Below, piece by piece: positions 1-7,726 of a stretch of 64,000 nucleotides of DNA. The stretch spans positions 1 to 64,000 of the forward strand of contig DLKC01000025.1 of assembly GCA_002478885.1 (NCBI GenBank), given 5' to 3'. The translations under genes were made by a program, and so were the position numbers. Within the stretch, counting starts at the first letter, position 1. Each line of letters opens with the position of its first letter. The notes beneath the pieces are model-generated. The model was given only the letters and a program-made list of their open reading frames with translations, made no database searches and was not told where the DNA came from. Source of the stretch: Chitinophagaceae bacterium UBA7600 (GTDB lineage Bacteria; Bacteroidota; Bacteroidia; Chitinophagales; Chitinophagaceae).

Positions 1-1254
1 CATTTTCATGCCGACTTTGTAAGCGGCCATCTTGACCTTGCGCAGGCCACCGGCGCCACCATTGTTTATGGTCCGGGCACGGAAGCCGGCTTTAAATTTC
101 ATCTTGCTACAGACGGCGAACAATTTAAAATAGGCGAATTAACACTGGAAGTATTGCATACACCGGGCCACACCCTGGAAAGCAGTTGCTATCTGCTGAA
201 AGATGAGAACGGGAAAGATTATGCCATATTTACGGGCGATACACTGTTTGTTGGTGATGTAGGGCGCCCTGACCTTGCTCAAAAAGGCCTTGAGCTGACC
301 ACCAATGACCTCGCCGGAATGTTGTATGACAGTCTTGAAAAAAAGATAAAACCGCTTTCCGATGCTGTAATCGTGTATCCCGCCCACGGAGCAGGAAGCA
401 GTTGTGGCAAGAACCTTGGGCCAAACAGTTACAGCAGCATTGGCGATGAAAAGCTTGGCAATTATGCGCTCCAGCCCCAGACCAAGGACGAATTTATTAC
501 GGCTGTTACGGAAGGGCTTGCCGCCCCGCCGCAATATTTCCCGGTAAATGCCAGGATAAACAAAGAAGGTTACGAAAGCATAGATGCATTGCTTGAAAAA
601 GCTTTGCAGCCGTTAACCGTGGAAGCTTTTAAAGCCTTCATGCAAAACGACGAAGTAATATTACTCGATACAAGACGATCTGAAATATTTGCCAGGGGTT
701 TTATACCCGGGAGTATTTTTATTGGCCTCGAAGGACGCTTTGCCGAATGGGCCGGAAGCCTCTTGCCTTTCGAAAAAAACATTCTGCTGGTGACCGAACC
801 CGGGAAAGAAAAGGAAACGGTAGTGAGGCTTGCGCGTGTAGGTTTTCAGCAATTCGCAGGATACCTCAAGGGAGGCTTCGAAGCGTGGCAAAAAGCGAAA
901 GAACCGGTAGATATGATCATCGAAGTGGAAGCCGACGAACTTGCCATGGACCTGCCTTTTGATCCGCAGCTCGTGGTGGTGGATGTGCGCCGCGAACCCG
1001 AGTTTGCCGAGGGCCACGTTAAAGGTGCGGTAAACATGCCGCTAAGCAATTTAACCGATCCCGGAAGCATGGCCGATATCGATGACACCGACAATTTATA
1101 CCTCCACTGCGCCGGCGGCTATCGCAGTGTTATCGCCGCATCGTTAATGAAGCGCCAGGGTATACACAACCTGCGCAATATTACCGGCGGCTGGGATAGT
1201 ATAAAAGAAGAAACCAGAATTCCTACTGAAAAGAGTGTGGAAGTGCTTAATTGA
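1..1254 (+). CDS. MBL-fold hydrolase with two rhodanese domains, CstB/persulfide dioxygenase-like (5' partial)
   Basis: The reading frame is open from the first base, so the start codon lies outside the window; 417 residues are visible. The metallo-beta-lactamase part shows the end of the HxHxD metal motif (HFHADF at the very start), then HTPGHT, GDTLFVGDVGRPDL and YPAHGAGSSCG, which supply the remaining metal ligands. Two rhodanese domains follow. The first (about residues 205-305) has no cysteine at the catalytic loop (LLVTEPGKE) and should be inactive. The second (about 310-405) keeps the loop HCAGGYRS with its Cys. This MBL-inactive rhodanese-active rhodanese order matches CstB-type enzymes, which oxidise persulfides to sulfite or thiosulfate in the cytoplasm; this function is inferred from the family. 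A copy of the intergenic repeat follows the stop codon. Confidence 0.85.
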   Translation, partial: HFHADFVSGHLDLAQATGATIVYGPGTEAGFKFHLATDGEQFKIGELTLEVLHTPGHTLESSCYLLKDENGKDYAIFTGDTLFVGDVGRPDLAQKGLELTTNDLAGMLYDSLEKKIKPLSDAVIVYPAHGAGSSCGKNLGPNSYSSIGDEKLGNYALQPQTKDEFITAVTEGLAAPPQYFPVNARINKEGYESIDALLEKALQPLTVEAFKAFMQNDEVILLDTRRSEIFARGFIPGSIFIGLEGRFAEWAGSLLPFEKNILLVTEPGKEKETVVRLARVGFQQFAGYLKGGFEAWQKAKEPVDMIIEVEADELAMDLPFDPQLVVVDVRREPEFAEGHVKGAVNMPLSNLTDPGSMADIDDTDNLYLHCAGGYRSVIAASLMKRQGIHNLRNITGGWDSIKEETRIPTEKSVEVLN

Positions 1255-1267
1255 GGTACAACATTTT

Positions 1268-1319
1268 ATGTTCCCGGCTTTTGCACTTCTGGCAACATCG
1301 TTGCGTCGCACACTTGTAC
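1268..1319 (+). repeat. 54-bp intergenic repeat, copy 1a (type A core)
   Basis: Core at 1300-1319 (GTTGCGTCGCAC, then ACTTGTAC). The left arm TTCCCGGC and middle block GGCAACATC are present. It is in sense orientation, starting about 14 nt after the MBL/rhodanese stop codon, and faces copy 1b 44 bp further on. Confidence 0.85.
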
Positions 1320-1363
1320 TGTTGCCCTTTACTGAAAAGTTTATTGCTGAATAAAGCGGTGGC

Positions 1364-1420
1364 GCAGAAGCGAGTGACACAACAAAAGCCCGATGGGAAT
1401 TCAAAAGCCTGCTCCATAAA
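1364..1420 (-). repeat. 54-bp intergenic repeat, copy 1b (type B core)
   Basis: Core at 1364-1383 reads GTTGTGTCACTC on the minus strand, the B variant. The unit abuts the stop codon of the acyltransferase gene at 1423 in its sense direction. With 1a it forms an inverted pair between two convergent genes. Confidence 0.75.
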
Positions 1421-1422
1421 AC

Positions 1423-2307
1423 TTACACCACGAGTTTGCCATATTTTTCTTCGTCGAACTCAAACTTCCACCGGCGATGGCTCCAAAGATAGCAGGAAGG
1501 ATTATTGCGAATCGATTGTTCTACAAACTGCATCATCTGCCTCGTGATTTCTCCGTGAGGCAGGCTGCGTGGATCGGTGGTGAGTAAAACCATATCTGTT
1601 TTGTAGTAACCTCTTTTTACTTTATAGAAATTGCACATCACCACGGCTGTATCTGATATTTTTGCTGTGCGCTCAGGCCCTTTTACGATGGGCGTCATCT
1701 TGCCGAAGAACTTTGTCCAGTAAGCTTTTGACGGATCGCCCGGGTTTTGATCGCCCACTAACGCAAGACAATACTGTGTTTTACTGTAAGGGAGAAACTT
1801 ATTACTGAAATCTGTTGCGGGCACCAGAATAGCGCCAAATCTTTTTCGCATGTATATAAATGCCCGGTCAAATATTTTATTGGTTATGGGCATGTAAACG
1901 GTAATCAGCGGATACTCGAACTGGTGAGAATAACCTGCATTTGCAAACTCCCAATTAAAAAAATGGCCCGAGTGTAACTGCACTTTTTTACCAGTCTTAT
2001 ACAAATCGTTCACTACTTCAAAATTGCCGGTATATCTTTTTTCCAGTTCTTTTTCGGTCATGGAAAAAAGTTTGATTGTTTCAATAAAATTGTCGATAAA
2101 CCCTTTGTAGAAATCGCGCTCGATTTTCGCTCTTTCAGCCGCTGTTTTTTCAGGAAAAGCGATCAGGAGGTTACCGGCAACAACGTCTCGCCTGTAACGG
2201 ATAACATGATAAATAAGAAAAGAAATGCCATCACTTAAAATGTACAGCACGCACCACGGCAAAAGAGAGAGCAGGTATAAAAAACCAAATACGATATAAT
2301 ACATCAA
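1423..2307 (-). CDS. Lysophospholipid/lipid A acyltransferase, LpxL/HtrB family
   Basis: 294 residues. The protein has an N-terminal membrane anchor (about residues 3-35) and the family HX4(D/E) catalytic motif as GHFFNWE near residue 115. The C-terminal YLWSHRRWK segment is typical of late acyltransferases. The family transfers an acyl chain from acyl-ACP to a lipid A precursor at the cytoplasmic face of the inner membrane; in Bacteroidota it is also annotated more loosely as a lysophospholipid acyltransferase, so the exact acceptor is open. The gene converges on the MBL/rhodanese gene, with two facing repeat copies between them. Upstream nadB lies on the same strand about 60 bp away, so co-transcription is possible. 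Confidence 0.85.
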   Translation of the reverse strand: MMYYIVFGFLYLLSLLPWCVLYILSDGISFLIYHVIRYRRDVVAGNLLIAFPEKTAAERAKIERDFYKGFIDNFIETIKLFSMTEKELEKRYTGNFEVVNDLYKTGKKVQLHSGHFFNWEFANAGYSHQFEYPLITVYMPITNKIFDRAFIYMRKRFGAILVPATDFSNKFLPYSKTQYCLALVGDQNPGDPSKAYWTKFFGKMTPIVKGPERTAKISDTAVVMCNFYKVKRGYYKTDMVLLTTDPRSLPHGEITRQMMQFVEQSIRNNPSCYLWSHRRWKFEFDEEKYGKLVV

Positions 2308-2370
2308 TTATTTATTTCGGGTTGCATTTGGAAATAACAATCCTGTTTAAAAACCTGTGCATGCCAGGCA

Positions 2371-3987
2371 TTAAAGTACCACATTTTGCAAAAGGCTGCT
2401 CTTTTGCGGATGGTCTGTATTGAAGTGTAAGCCCCTGCTTTCTTTTCTGAATTCGGCGCCTTTCACAATCAGGTATCCAACGGTTATGATGTTTCTCAGC
2501 TCACATAACTGCGGAGAAACTTTTGTAGCCTGGTATAACTGTTCCGTTTCCTCATGCAGCAAATCGAGACGTTTCATGGCGCGGTTCAAACGCACATCGG
2601 TGCGAACGATACCAACATAATCGCTCATAATCTGCTGCAATTCTTTCTGGCTTTGTGTGATAAGAATCATCTCTTTGGGGTCTGTTGTGCCCTTTGCATT
2701 CCAATCGGGGATATTATCGATCCGGTCGTTGGCGAAAAGATCGGGGTTCTCCCCTGCACTTCGTACAGAGTCCAGAAATGCACGGTGTCCAAATACCATC
2801 GCTTCCAGCAAGCTGTTGCTCGCAAGGCGGTTTGCCCCGTGCAACCCGGTACTCGCGCATTCACCGGCCGCATATAAATTAACGATCGACGTACGTGCGC
2901 ATTCATCGGTTTTTATTCCGCCGCAGCTATAGTGTGCGGCGGGTGCAACAGGAATCATGTTGTGCATCACATCGATACCAATGCTTTTGCATTTTTCATA
3001 AATATTTGGGAAATGGTGAAGAAATTTTTCTTTATCGAGGTGCCTGCAATCAAGATAAACATGTTCGGTACCGGTACGCTTCATTTCGTTATCAATTGCC
3101 CGGGCAACAATATCGCGTGGTGCAAGGTCTTTGCGCGGATCATATCGCTCCATAAACGCCTCACCGTCTTTATTGCGGAGAATGCCGCCATCGCCGCGAA
3201 CAGCTTCTGTTATCAAAAACGACGGTGATATGCCCGGCTCATACAGTGCTGTTGGGTGAAACTGTATAAACTCCATATTTTCTATACGCCCCTTTGCCCT
3301 GTATACCATAGCAATGCCATCGCCGGTAGCAATTTTCGGATTGGTAGTTGTTCTATAGGCCTGTCCGCAACCACCACTCGCCATAAGGGTTATGCCGGAT
3401 AATATTTTTTCTATCTTATTGGTGAGTAGGTCCAGCACATATACGCCGTAACAGGTGATATCTGTTGTTGATTTGGTTACAAGGTATCCAAGGTGATGTT
3501 GCGTAATAATGTCGAGCACAAAACAATGGTTCAATATTTCCACATTTTTTAATAAATAAACTTCTTCAAGCAATGCCCTTTCCATTTCCTTGCCGGTAAC
3601 ATCTTTGTGATGCAGTATGCGGTGCTCGCTGTGCCCGCCTTCCATACCCAGTGAATATTCGCCTTGCGCATCTTTGTCAAAACGTGCACCATATTCAATA
3701 ATTTCCCTTATACGCTCGGGACCTTCTTTCACCACTATTTCCACCACCGCTTCATTGCACAAACCATCTCCGGCGATCAGGGTGTCTTCGATGTGTTTTT
3801 CAAAGCTGTCATTCTCTTCGTCCCACACACCGGCGATACCTCCCTGTGCGTACTTCGTATTGGTTTCATCGGCATGCGTTTTTGTAATAACAATTACCTT
3901 CTTCTCCGGAAAATGCTGTGCAACTTTTATCGCATAACTAAGACCAGCAATTCCTGACCCGATCACTAAAAAATCTGTTTTAAACAT
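2371..3987 (-). CDS. nadB: L-aspartate oxidase
   Basis: 538 residues, the normal length for NadB. An N-terminal FAD-binding GSGIAG motif lies at residues 9-14, followed by the YAQGGIAGVW segment. The HYSCGGI motif of the active-site region and the ASNSLLEAMVFG segment place it in NadB rather than in succinate dehydrogenase SdhA. The enzyme oxidises L-aspartate to iminoaspartate, which NadA uses to make quinolinate for de novo NAD synthesis in the cytoplasm. No nadA or nadC is visible here, so the pathway genes are not clustered in this window. The 660 bp upstream region contains one orphan repeat copy. Confidence 0.95.
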   Translation of the reverse strand: MFKTDFLVIGSGIAGLSYAIKVAQHFPEKKVIVITKTHADETNTKYAQGGIAGVWDEENDSFEKHIEDTLIAGDGLCNEAVVEIVVKEGPERIREIIEYGARFDKDAQGEYSLGMEGGHSEHRILHHKDVTGKEMERALLEEVYLLKNVEILNHCFVLDIITQHHLGYLVTKSTTDITCYGVYVLDLLTNKIEKILSGITLMASGGCGQAYRTTTNPKIATGDGIAMVYRAKGRIENMEFIQFHPTALYEPGISPSFLITEAVRGDGGILRNKDGEAFMERYDPRKDLAPRDIVARAIDNEMKRTGTEHVYLDCRHLDKEKFLHHFPNIYEKCKSIGIDVMHNMIPVAPAAHYSCGGIKTDECARTSIVNLYAAGECASTGLHGANRLASNSLLEAMVFGHRAFLDSVRSAGENPDLFANDRIDNIPDWNAKGTTDPKEMILITQSQKELQQIMSDYVGIVRTDVRLNRAMKRLDLLHEETEQLYQATKVSPQLCELRNIITVGYLIVKGAEFRKESRGLHFNTDHPQKSSLLQNVVL

Positions 3988-4646
3988 GAGCTCTGTTTAC
4001 TTATTTAATTGTTGACTGGCAGCGTCGTTTTTGTGTTGCCGGCACTGGTATTTCATGTCGTCGCCTGTTGGCGCTATAGTGCCGGTTTTATATTCCACCA
4101 CAACCGCCTTGCTGCGCACTGTACCAGCCGTACAAGTGAGTGACACAACAAAAGCCCGATGGTTATTCTACTGCCGGTAAAATAACCAGCAGCAGTTTAA
4201 ATACAAACTAACAAAAGATTTGCTAACCGATATTATTTTATTTAAGGTCAAAACAGGTAGTTGATACCGGCCATTGCGTGTAAAACCCCGCTGAAAATGG
4301 TATCGACTACGTGCCCGCACCGCATTTGCAACCTGTATTTTGCAGTCGCATTTATGAAATTTTTGAAACTGGATAAAACAAATGAAACCTTATTGAAGCA
4401 TGTGAAAAATCACGGATCAAATGGTGAGAATACACTTTTTAAAACATGTTGAACAGCAGTACATTGCAGTATAATTAAAGGCCGTTGCTAACCTATCTTA
4501 CTTTTTTGCGGCCGATGCAAAACAACCTGCCCTTTACCCTTAAAAGGCTTGTTACAACAGCACCACTCCATGATTTTCTGCATTAACCAGGGGTTATTAT
4601 TTGCCCATTCGGTAAATCTTTTAATTAACCTAAAAAAACAAACACC
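3988..4646. other. Intergenic region between divergent nadB and the 738-aa gene
   Basis: No convincing gene. It holds repeat copy 2 at 4130-4185 and a possible decayed copy at about 4036-4075 (CCGGC followed by TCGCCTGTTG). An open frame at 4261-4452 begins with TTG, has no family resemblance I know, and is not accepted as a gene. Promoters for both flanking genes must lie here, but I could not identify a clear TTTG/TAnnTTTG pair. Confidence 0.6.
4130..4185 (-). repeat. 54-bp intergenic repeat, copy 2 (type B core)
   Basis: Core at 4130-4149 is the B type (minus strand GTTGTGTCACTC then ACTTGTAC). The left arm TTTTACCGGC is at the high-coordinate end. This copy is not adjacent to a stop codon; it lies about 140 bp upstream of nadB. 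Confidence 0.8.
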
Positions 4647-6863
4647 ATGTCAATCAAAATGCAGGGCTCATGGCTCGTCAGAGTCAAATCAAGGAATGCC
4701 GTTTTTGCACAGGAATTCCAGATCCAGGGCGCCGTTATCGGCAACGGCACTTATGCCGGCAATATTTCCACACCGGAAATTTTTGTTACAGGCAGCAACT
4801 GGTCGATCACTATTCTGAATAACCCCGGCCCGGGTTTCATTCCATCCGAAATGCAAATCAAATTCCCGGTATCCGGAGGGGGCTTTTATTCATTCGACAT
4901 TGAATCGAACGATGCCGGCAACGATGCCGATTTTAACGATCTTGTGTTAACCTGCCGTACGCCAATTGATGCCGATGATTACCTTATTTACGGGCACATT
5001 GGCTATTACTCCGGCATCTGCTTTAATCCTTGTGCAAGGCGTTATATCGTTATTGATACATTGTCCTCATTGAGGGAAGCGTTGAAAAACCCTTCGCTGA
5101 AAGAACTGATCAGCACTTATTATCCAAAACGCATCGACGATCTGAAAGCCCGTGTGAATTTTGTGGCGTTAAACCCACAACCGTTGCCTCCCGGCCCTGA
5201 TCCATTCACAACCATGTTGATCCCGGTAAATGACAACATGGCTATCCCCCCTAAACAACAAGTGTTGGTCAGAAGCAAGGCTGATTCAATGAAAGTCGGC
5301 AATTCAAAGGATGGTTCATCTCTTGCCTTCAACAGGTTGCTTGCTTCTGAAACACTGCCGTTTGCATCGCAGTCAGCCAGCAATATTTCCATTTCTGATC
5401 AGGTGCGCATTTCCGCGGCAAGCATTGCAGATAAGTTCAGGCTATACTGTGAAACCGGCAGTTTGCCAAGCGCCATTTTAAACGTGGCAGAATACGACAG
5501 AAGTTCAGCAGAACTGGCTGGCGGTTCATACACCGGTGATGGTTCCCGCGAAATACTGGGGCAAATTGTAAGCGACCGTAATGGCAACTATATTTTCCGT
5601 TTCCGCATGAGCGGAGCACAGGTAGCTGATGAGATCACCACGGATACCGCAGCAGGGGAAGACAGCAATATTCAGGTAGCACCGGATATCATGCTACAGC
5701 TGCTTTGTCATGGCTCCTCTATACCAGCGTATGAAACCGCACCAGACTGGAATATCAATCATCTTCAACGCATAGATGTTTGCGTACCCAAGGAAAAATC
5801 ATGTCTTATACCGATGCCATGTAACGGGCAGCACATTATACAAGGTATTGGCAATATCGTACTCGGACCCCCGTCTGCCAGCGGCGAAAGAATTGGTTCG
5901 AACAATTTTCTCAACTCAAGTGGTATTATTACCGCATTCGGAAGCGGCGCACCCGCTGCAAGATGTGCTGCATGGTATAGCACTTTGCAACTGAGAGGTT
6001 GTTTAAGTAACAGCGCGGTGAAATACTATCGCATCTGGCACAAACCCAATTCCATTTTTGCGTCATTCACCCAGTTTACGCAGCAATTCTCTTTGCCACA
6101 TTTTGTGGGCCCTAACGTGGTTGATGCATTTGTGTTCGACACTTCCCGAAATGCCTACCTGAACGTAGAAAATGATCCCGGGGGAAACTGGCTTATTGCT
6201 TTCAGGAATATCAAAGCAAGAATTGACACTACTGCACCAGGCATAGGGAACGGTTCGCATGTTTTCAAAATCCAGGGACTGGATGCATCGCTCAATCCTG
6301 TTGGCATCGAAGAATCTGTGGTGTTGTATATCGACAATAACCCTGTTCAGTCAGACATTAATACCGAGATAACAATGGAAGGCGTAGGTACGCTTGGTGA
6401 ATGCGCTTTGTTTACTTTGCCTGAAGGCAATGAAGCACCGGGCATGACGGTTAAATTCCGCGCCACACATAATGTTGCAGGAACCACCGGTTTCATGAAC
6501 AGTTACGGCTTGAGCATGCTTAAGGGGGCACACGGCTTTGCCTTCACTCCTGCCGCAGCGGCCGCTAATTTCCCCGCACCACCATTTCTTGACAATGTTG
6601 ACAACAGCGGAAGGTTTTATGTACACGGGGATAACTTAAATTGCAATACTTTCTTCAGAGGTACCACCAATGAAATAACCGCCGATAGCGATCATTACTA
6701 TGCCACAACGCTTAGACCTGCATCAGGCGGATGGCTTGAGCCGGGTCAAAAATTCTGTGCATTTGGCATCTCGCTCAGCTATTCATTAAGGTTGACCAAT
6801 GGTGAAGGGATGTATCCCACATTAACCACAAGCACCGTCTTGATAGGCATTCAACGTCCGTAA
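4647..6863 (+). CDS. Unrecognised 738-aa protein with LNPQPLPPG motif
   Basis: Not recognised as a whole. The ATG at 4647 follows an A-rich stretch, usual for this phylum. There is no signal peptide or membrane segment at the N-terminus. Residues about 1-110 form a beta-rich region ending in an acidic DAGNDADFNDLVL segment, which resembles the calcium-binding DUF4114-type signature. Residues 175-183 read LNPQPLPPG, followed by PDP, a proline-rich linker; I recall this motif from many uncharacterised bacterial proteins but cannot verify it here. The remainder is Ala/Ser/Gly/Asn-rich with beta-strand character, ending without a T9SS sorting domain. The DUF1360-like gene starts one base after its stop, so the two are almost certainly one operon. 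Function unknown; a structural or surface-assembly role is only a guess. Confidence 0.8.
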   Translation: MSIKMQGSWLVRVKSRNAVFAQEFQIQGAVIGNGTYAGNISTPEIFVTGSNWSITILNNPGPGFIPSEMQIKFPVSGGGFYSFDIESNDAGNDADFNDLVLTCRTPIDADDYLIYGHIGYYSGICFNPCARRYIVIDTLSSLREALKNPSLKELISTYYPKRIDDLKARVNFVALNPQPLPPGPDPFTTMLIPVNDNMAIPPKQQVLVRSKADSMKVGNSKDGSSLAFNRLLASETLPFASQSASNISISDQVRISAASIADKFRLYCETGSLPSAILNVAEYDRSSAELAGGSYTGDGSREILGQIVSDRNGNYIFRFRMSGAQVADEITTDTAAGEDSNIQVAPDIMLQLLCHGSSIPAYETAPDWNINHLQRIDVCVPKEKSCLIPMPCNGQHIIQGIGNIVLGPPSASGERIGSNNFLNSSGIITAFGSGAPAARCAAWYSTLQLRGCLSNSAVKYYRIWHKPNSIFASFTQFTQQFSLPHFVGPNVVDAFVFDTSRNAYLNVENDPGGNWLIAFRNIKARIDTTAPGIGNGSHVFKIQGLDASLNPVGIEESVVLYIDNNPVQSDINTEITMEGVGTLGECALFTLPEGNEAPGMTVKFRATHNVAGTTGFMNSYGLSMLKGAHGFAFTPAAAAANFPAPPFLDNVDNSGRFYVHGDNLNCNTFFRGTTNEITADSDHYYATTLRPASGGWLEPGQKFCAFGISLSYSLRLTNGEGMYPTLTTSTVLIGIQRP

Positions 6864-6864
6864 T

Positions 6865-7176
6865 ATGAACGTTTATTATTTCATTCTTTCCGTATTGGCT
6901 GTTTGGCGGCTTACCCACTTGCTGGGCAAGGAAGACGGGCCGTTTGACATCATCTTTCTCTTACGGAAAAAAGCAGGAGCAGTCTTCTTCGGAAGCCTGC
7001 TCGACTGCTTCTATTGCCTCAGTGTTTGGATGGCAGCTCCTTTTGGCTTGTGGCTTGGCAATGGCTGGATCGAAAAAATTCTTACCTGGCTTGCCTTGTC
7101 AGGCGCAGCTTGTTTACTTGAGCAAGCCACCACAAAAAATGGCGGCCCGGGGCAAACAACCTACCATGAAGACTAA
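6865..7176 (+). CDS. Small membrane protein, DUF1360-like
   Basis: 103 residues. The protein has an N-terminal hydrophobic helix containing the WRLTHLL segment, a short charged stretch, a second hydrophobic segment with the CFYCLSVW motif (residues about 49-56), and a third helix near residues 67-87. The WRLTHLL...DCFYCxSVW pattern is that of DUF1360, a family of small bacterial membrane proteins, some described near spore-coat genes in Firmicutes. The role is unknown. The ATG lies one base after the stop of the 738-aa gene, which implies translational coupling. A sense-oriented repeat copy follows the stop. Confidence 0.8.
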   Translation: MNVYYFILSVLAVWRLTHLLGKEDGPFDIIFLLRKKAGAVFFGSLLDCFYCLSVWMAAPFGLWLGNGWIEKILTWLALSGAACLLEQATTKNGGPGQTTYHED

Positions 7177-7190
7177 CGAGGTTTTTCTTT

Positions 7191-7243
7191 TGGAGCCCGG
7201 CAACAAAAATTTAATCGGCTTTTCTTGCGTCGCACTCTTGTAC
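7191..7243 (+). repeat. 54-bp intergenic repeat, copy 3 (type A core)
   Basis: Core at 7224-7243, with left arm GAGCCCGGC at 7192-7200. It is sense-oriented and begins 15 nt after the DUF1360-like stop codon. It separates that gene from the small CNCG gene. Confidence 0.85.
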
Positions 7244-7306
7244 GCTTAGTAATTTCATTGGGCAGAAAAAACACCATATAAACAAAAAATTAAAACCGTT
7301 TAACCT

Positions 7307-7561
7307 ATGTGTAATTGCGGAAACAAACGATCAGCCATCAGTACCCAACATCAGCCTGCCGCACAACAGGTATTTCATAACAACATCAGTGACCAGCATT
7401 TTGTGTACAGCAATTTTGAGTATACAGGTAAAACCGCACTTACCGCGATCGGTAATGTGTCTGGCAGAAAATACCGGTTCAGCTACCCCGGCGATGTGCA
7501 AGCAATTGATAGACGCGATGAACCGGGAATGTTGGGGATACCTGTGCTGAAGAAAAGATAA
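7307..7561 (+). CDS. Small CNCG-motif hypothetical protein
   Basis: 84 residues, beginning MCNCGNKR. The two N-terminal cysteines with following basic residues could bind a metal, but no second pair is present. The rest contains a compact beta-type segment (YTGKTALTAIG, then GRKYRFSYPGDVQ). It has no signal peptide. The ATG at 7307 follows an A-rich leader. It lies on the same strand as the 738-aa and DUF1360-like genes and may form a functional group with them, although a repeat copy lies between. I recall no characterised homologue. Codon use and a clean start suggest a real gene. Confidence 0.65.
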   Translation: MCNCGNKRSAISTQHQPAAQQVFHNNISDQHFVYSNFEYTGKTALTAIGNVSGRKYRFSYPGDVQAIDRRDEPGMLGIPVLKKR

Positions 7562-7665
7562 AATTCCTTATCTCTCCTTTGATAAAAAAACAGTTGCAAT
7601 ACGGCATTTTCATGGGCTTAGCTGAGCAACGTGCCTGTATTGCCATGACGCATAGCGTGCAGAAA

Positions 7666-7720
7666 GCATAAGTGTGCGACGCAAGCGAAGTTGAACAGCA
7701 CTACTGAAGCCGGGCCCAGC
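7666..7720 (-). repeat. 54-bp intergenic repeat, copy 4 (type A core)
   Basis: Core at 7666-7685. The left arm GGGCCCGGC lies at about 7709-7717, immediately after the ispG stop at 7727. Sense orientation relative to ispG. The end of the core is degenerate (ACTTATGC). Confidence 0.85.
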
Positions 7721-7726
7721 AAAATT

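Noticed and set aside
4261..4452. A 63-aa open frame in the nadB upstream region
   Set aside because: TTG start, no ribosome-binding context, no recognisable domain and a composition typical of non-coding sequence.
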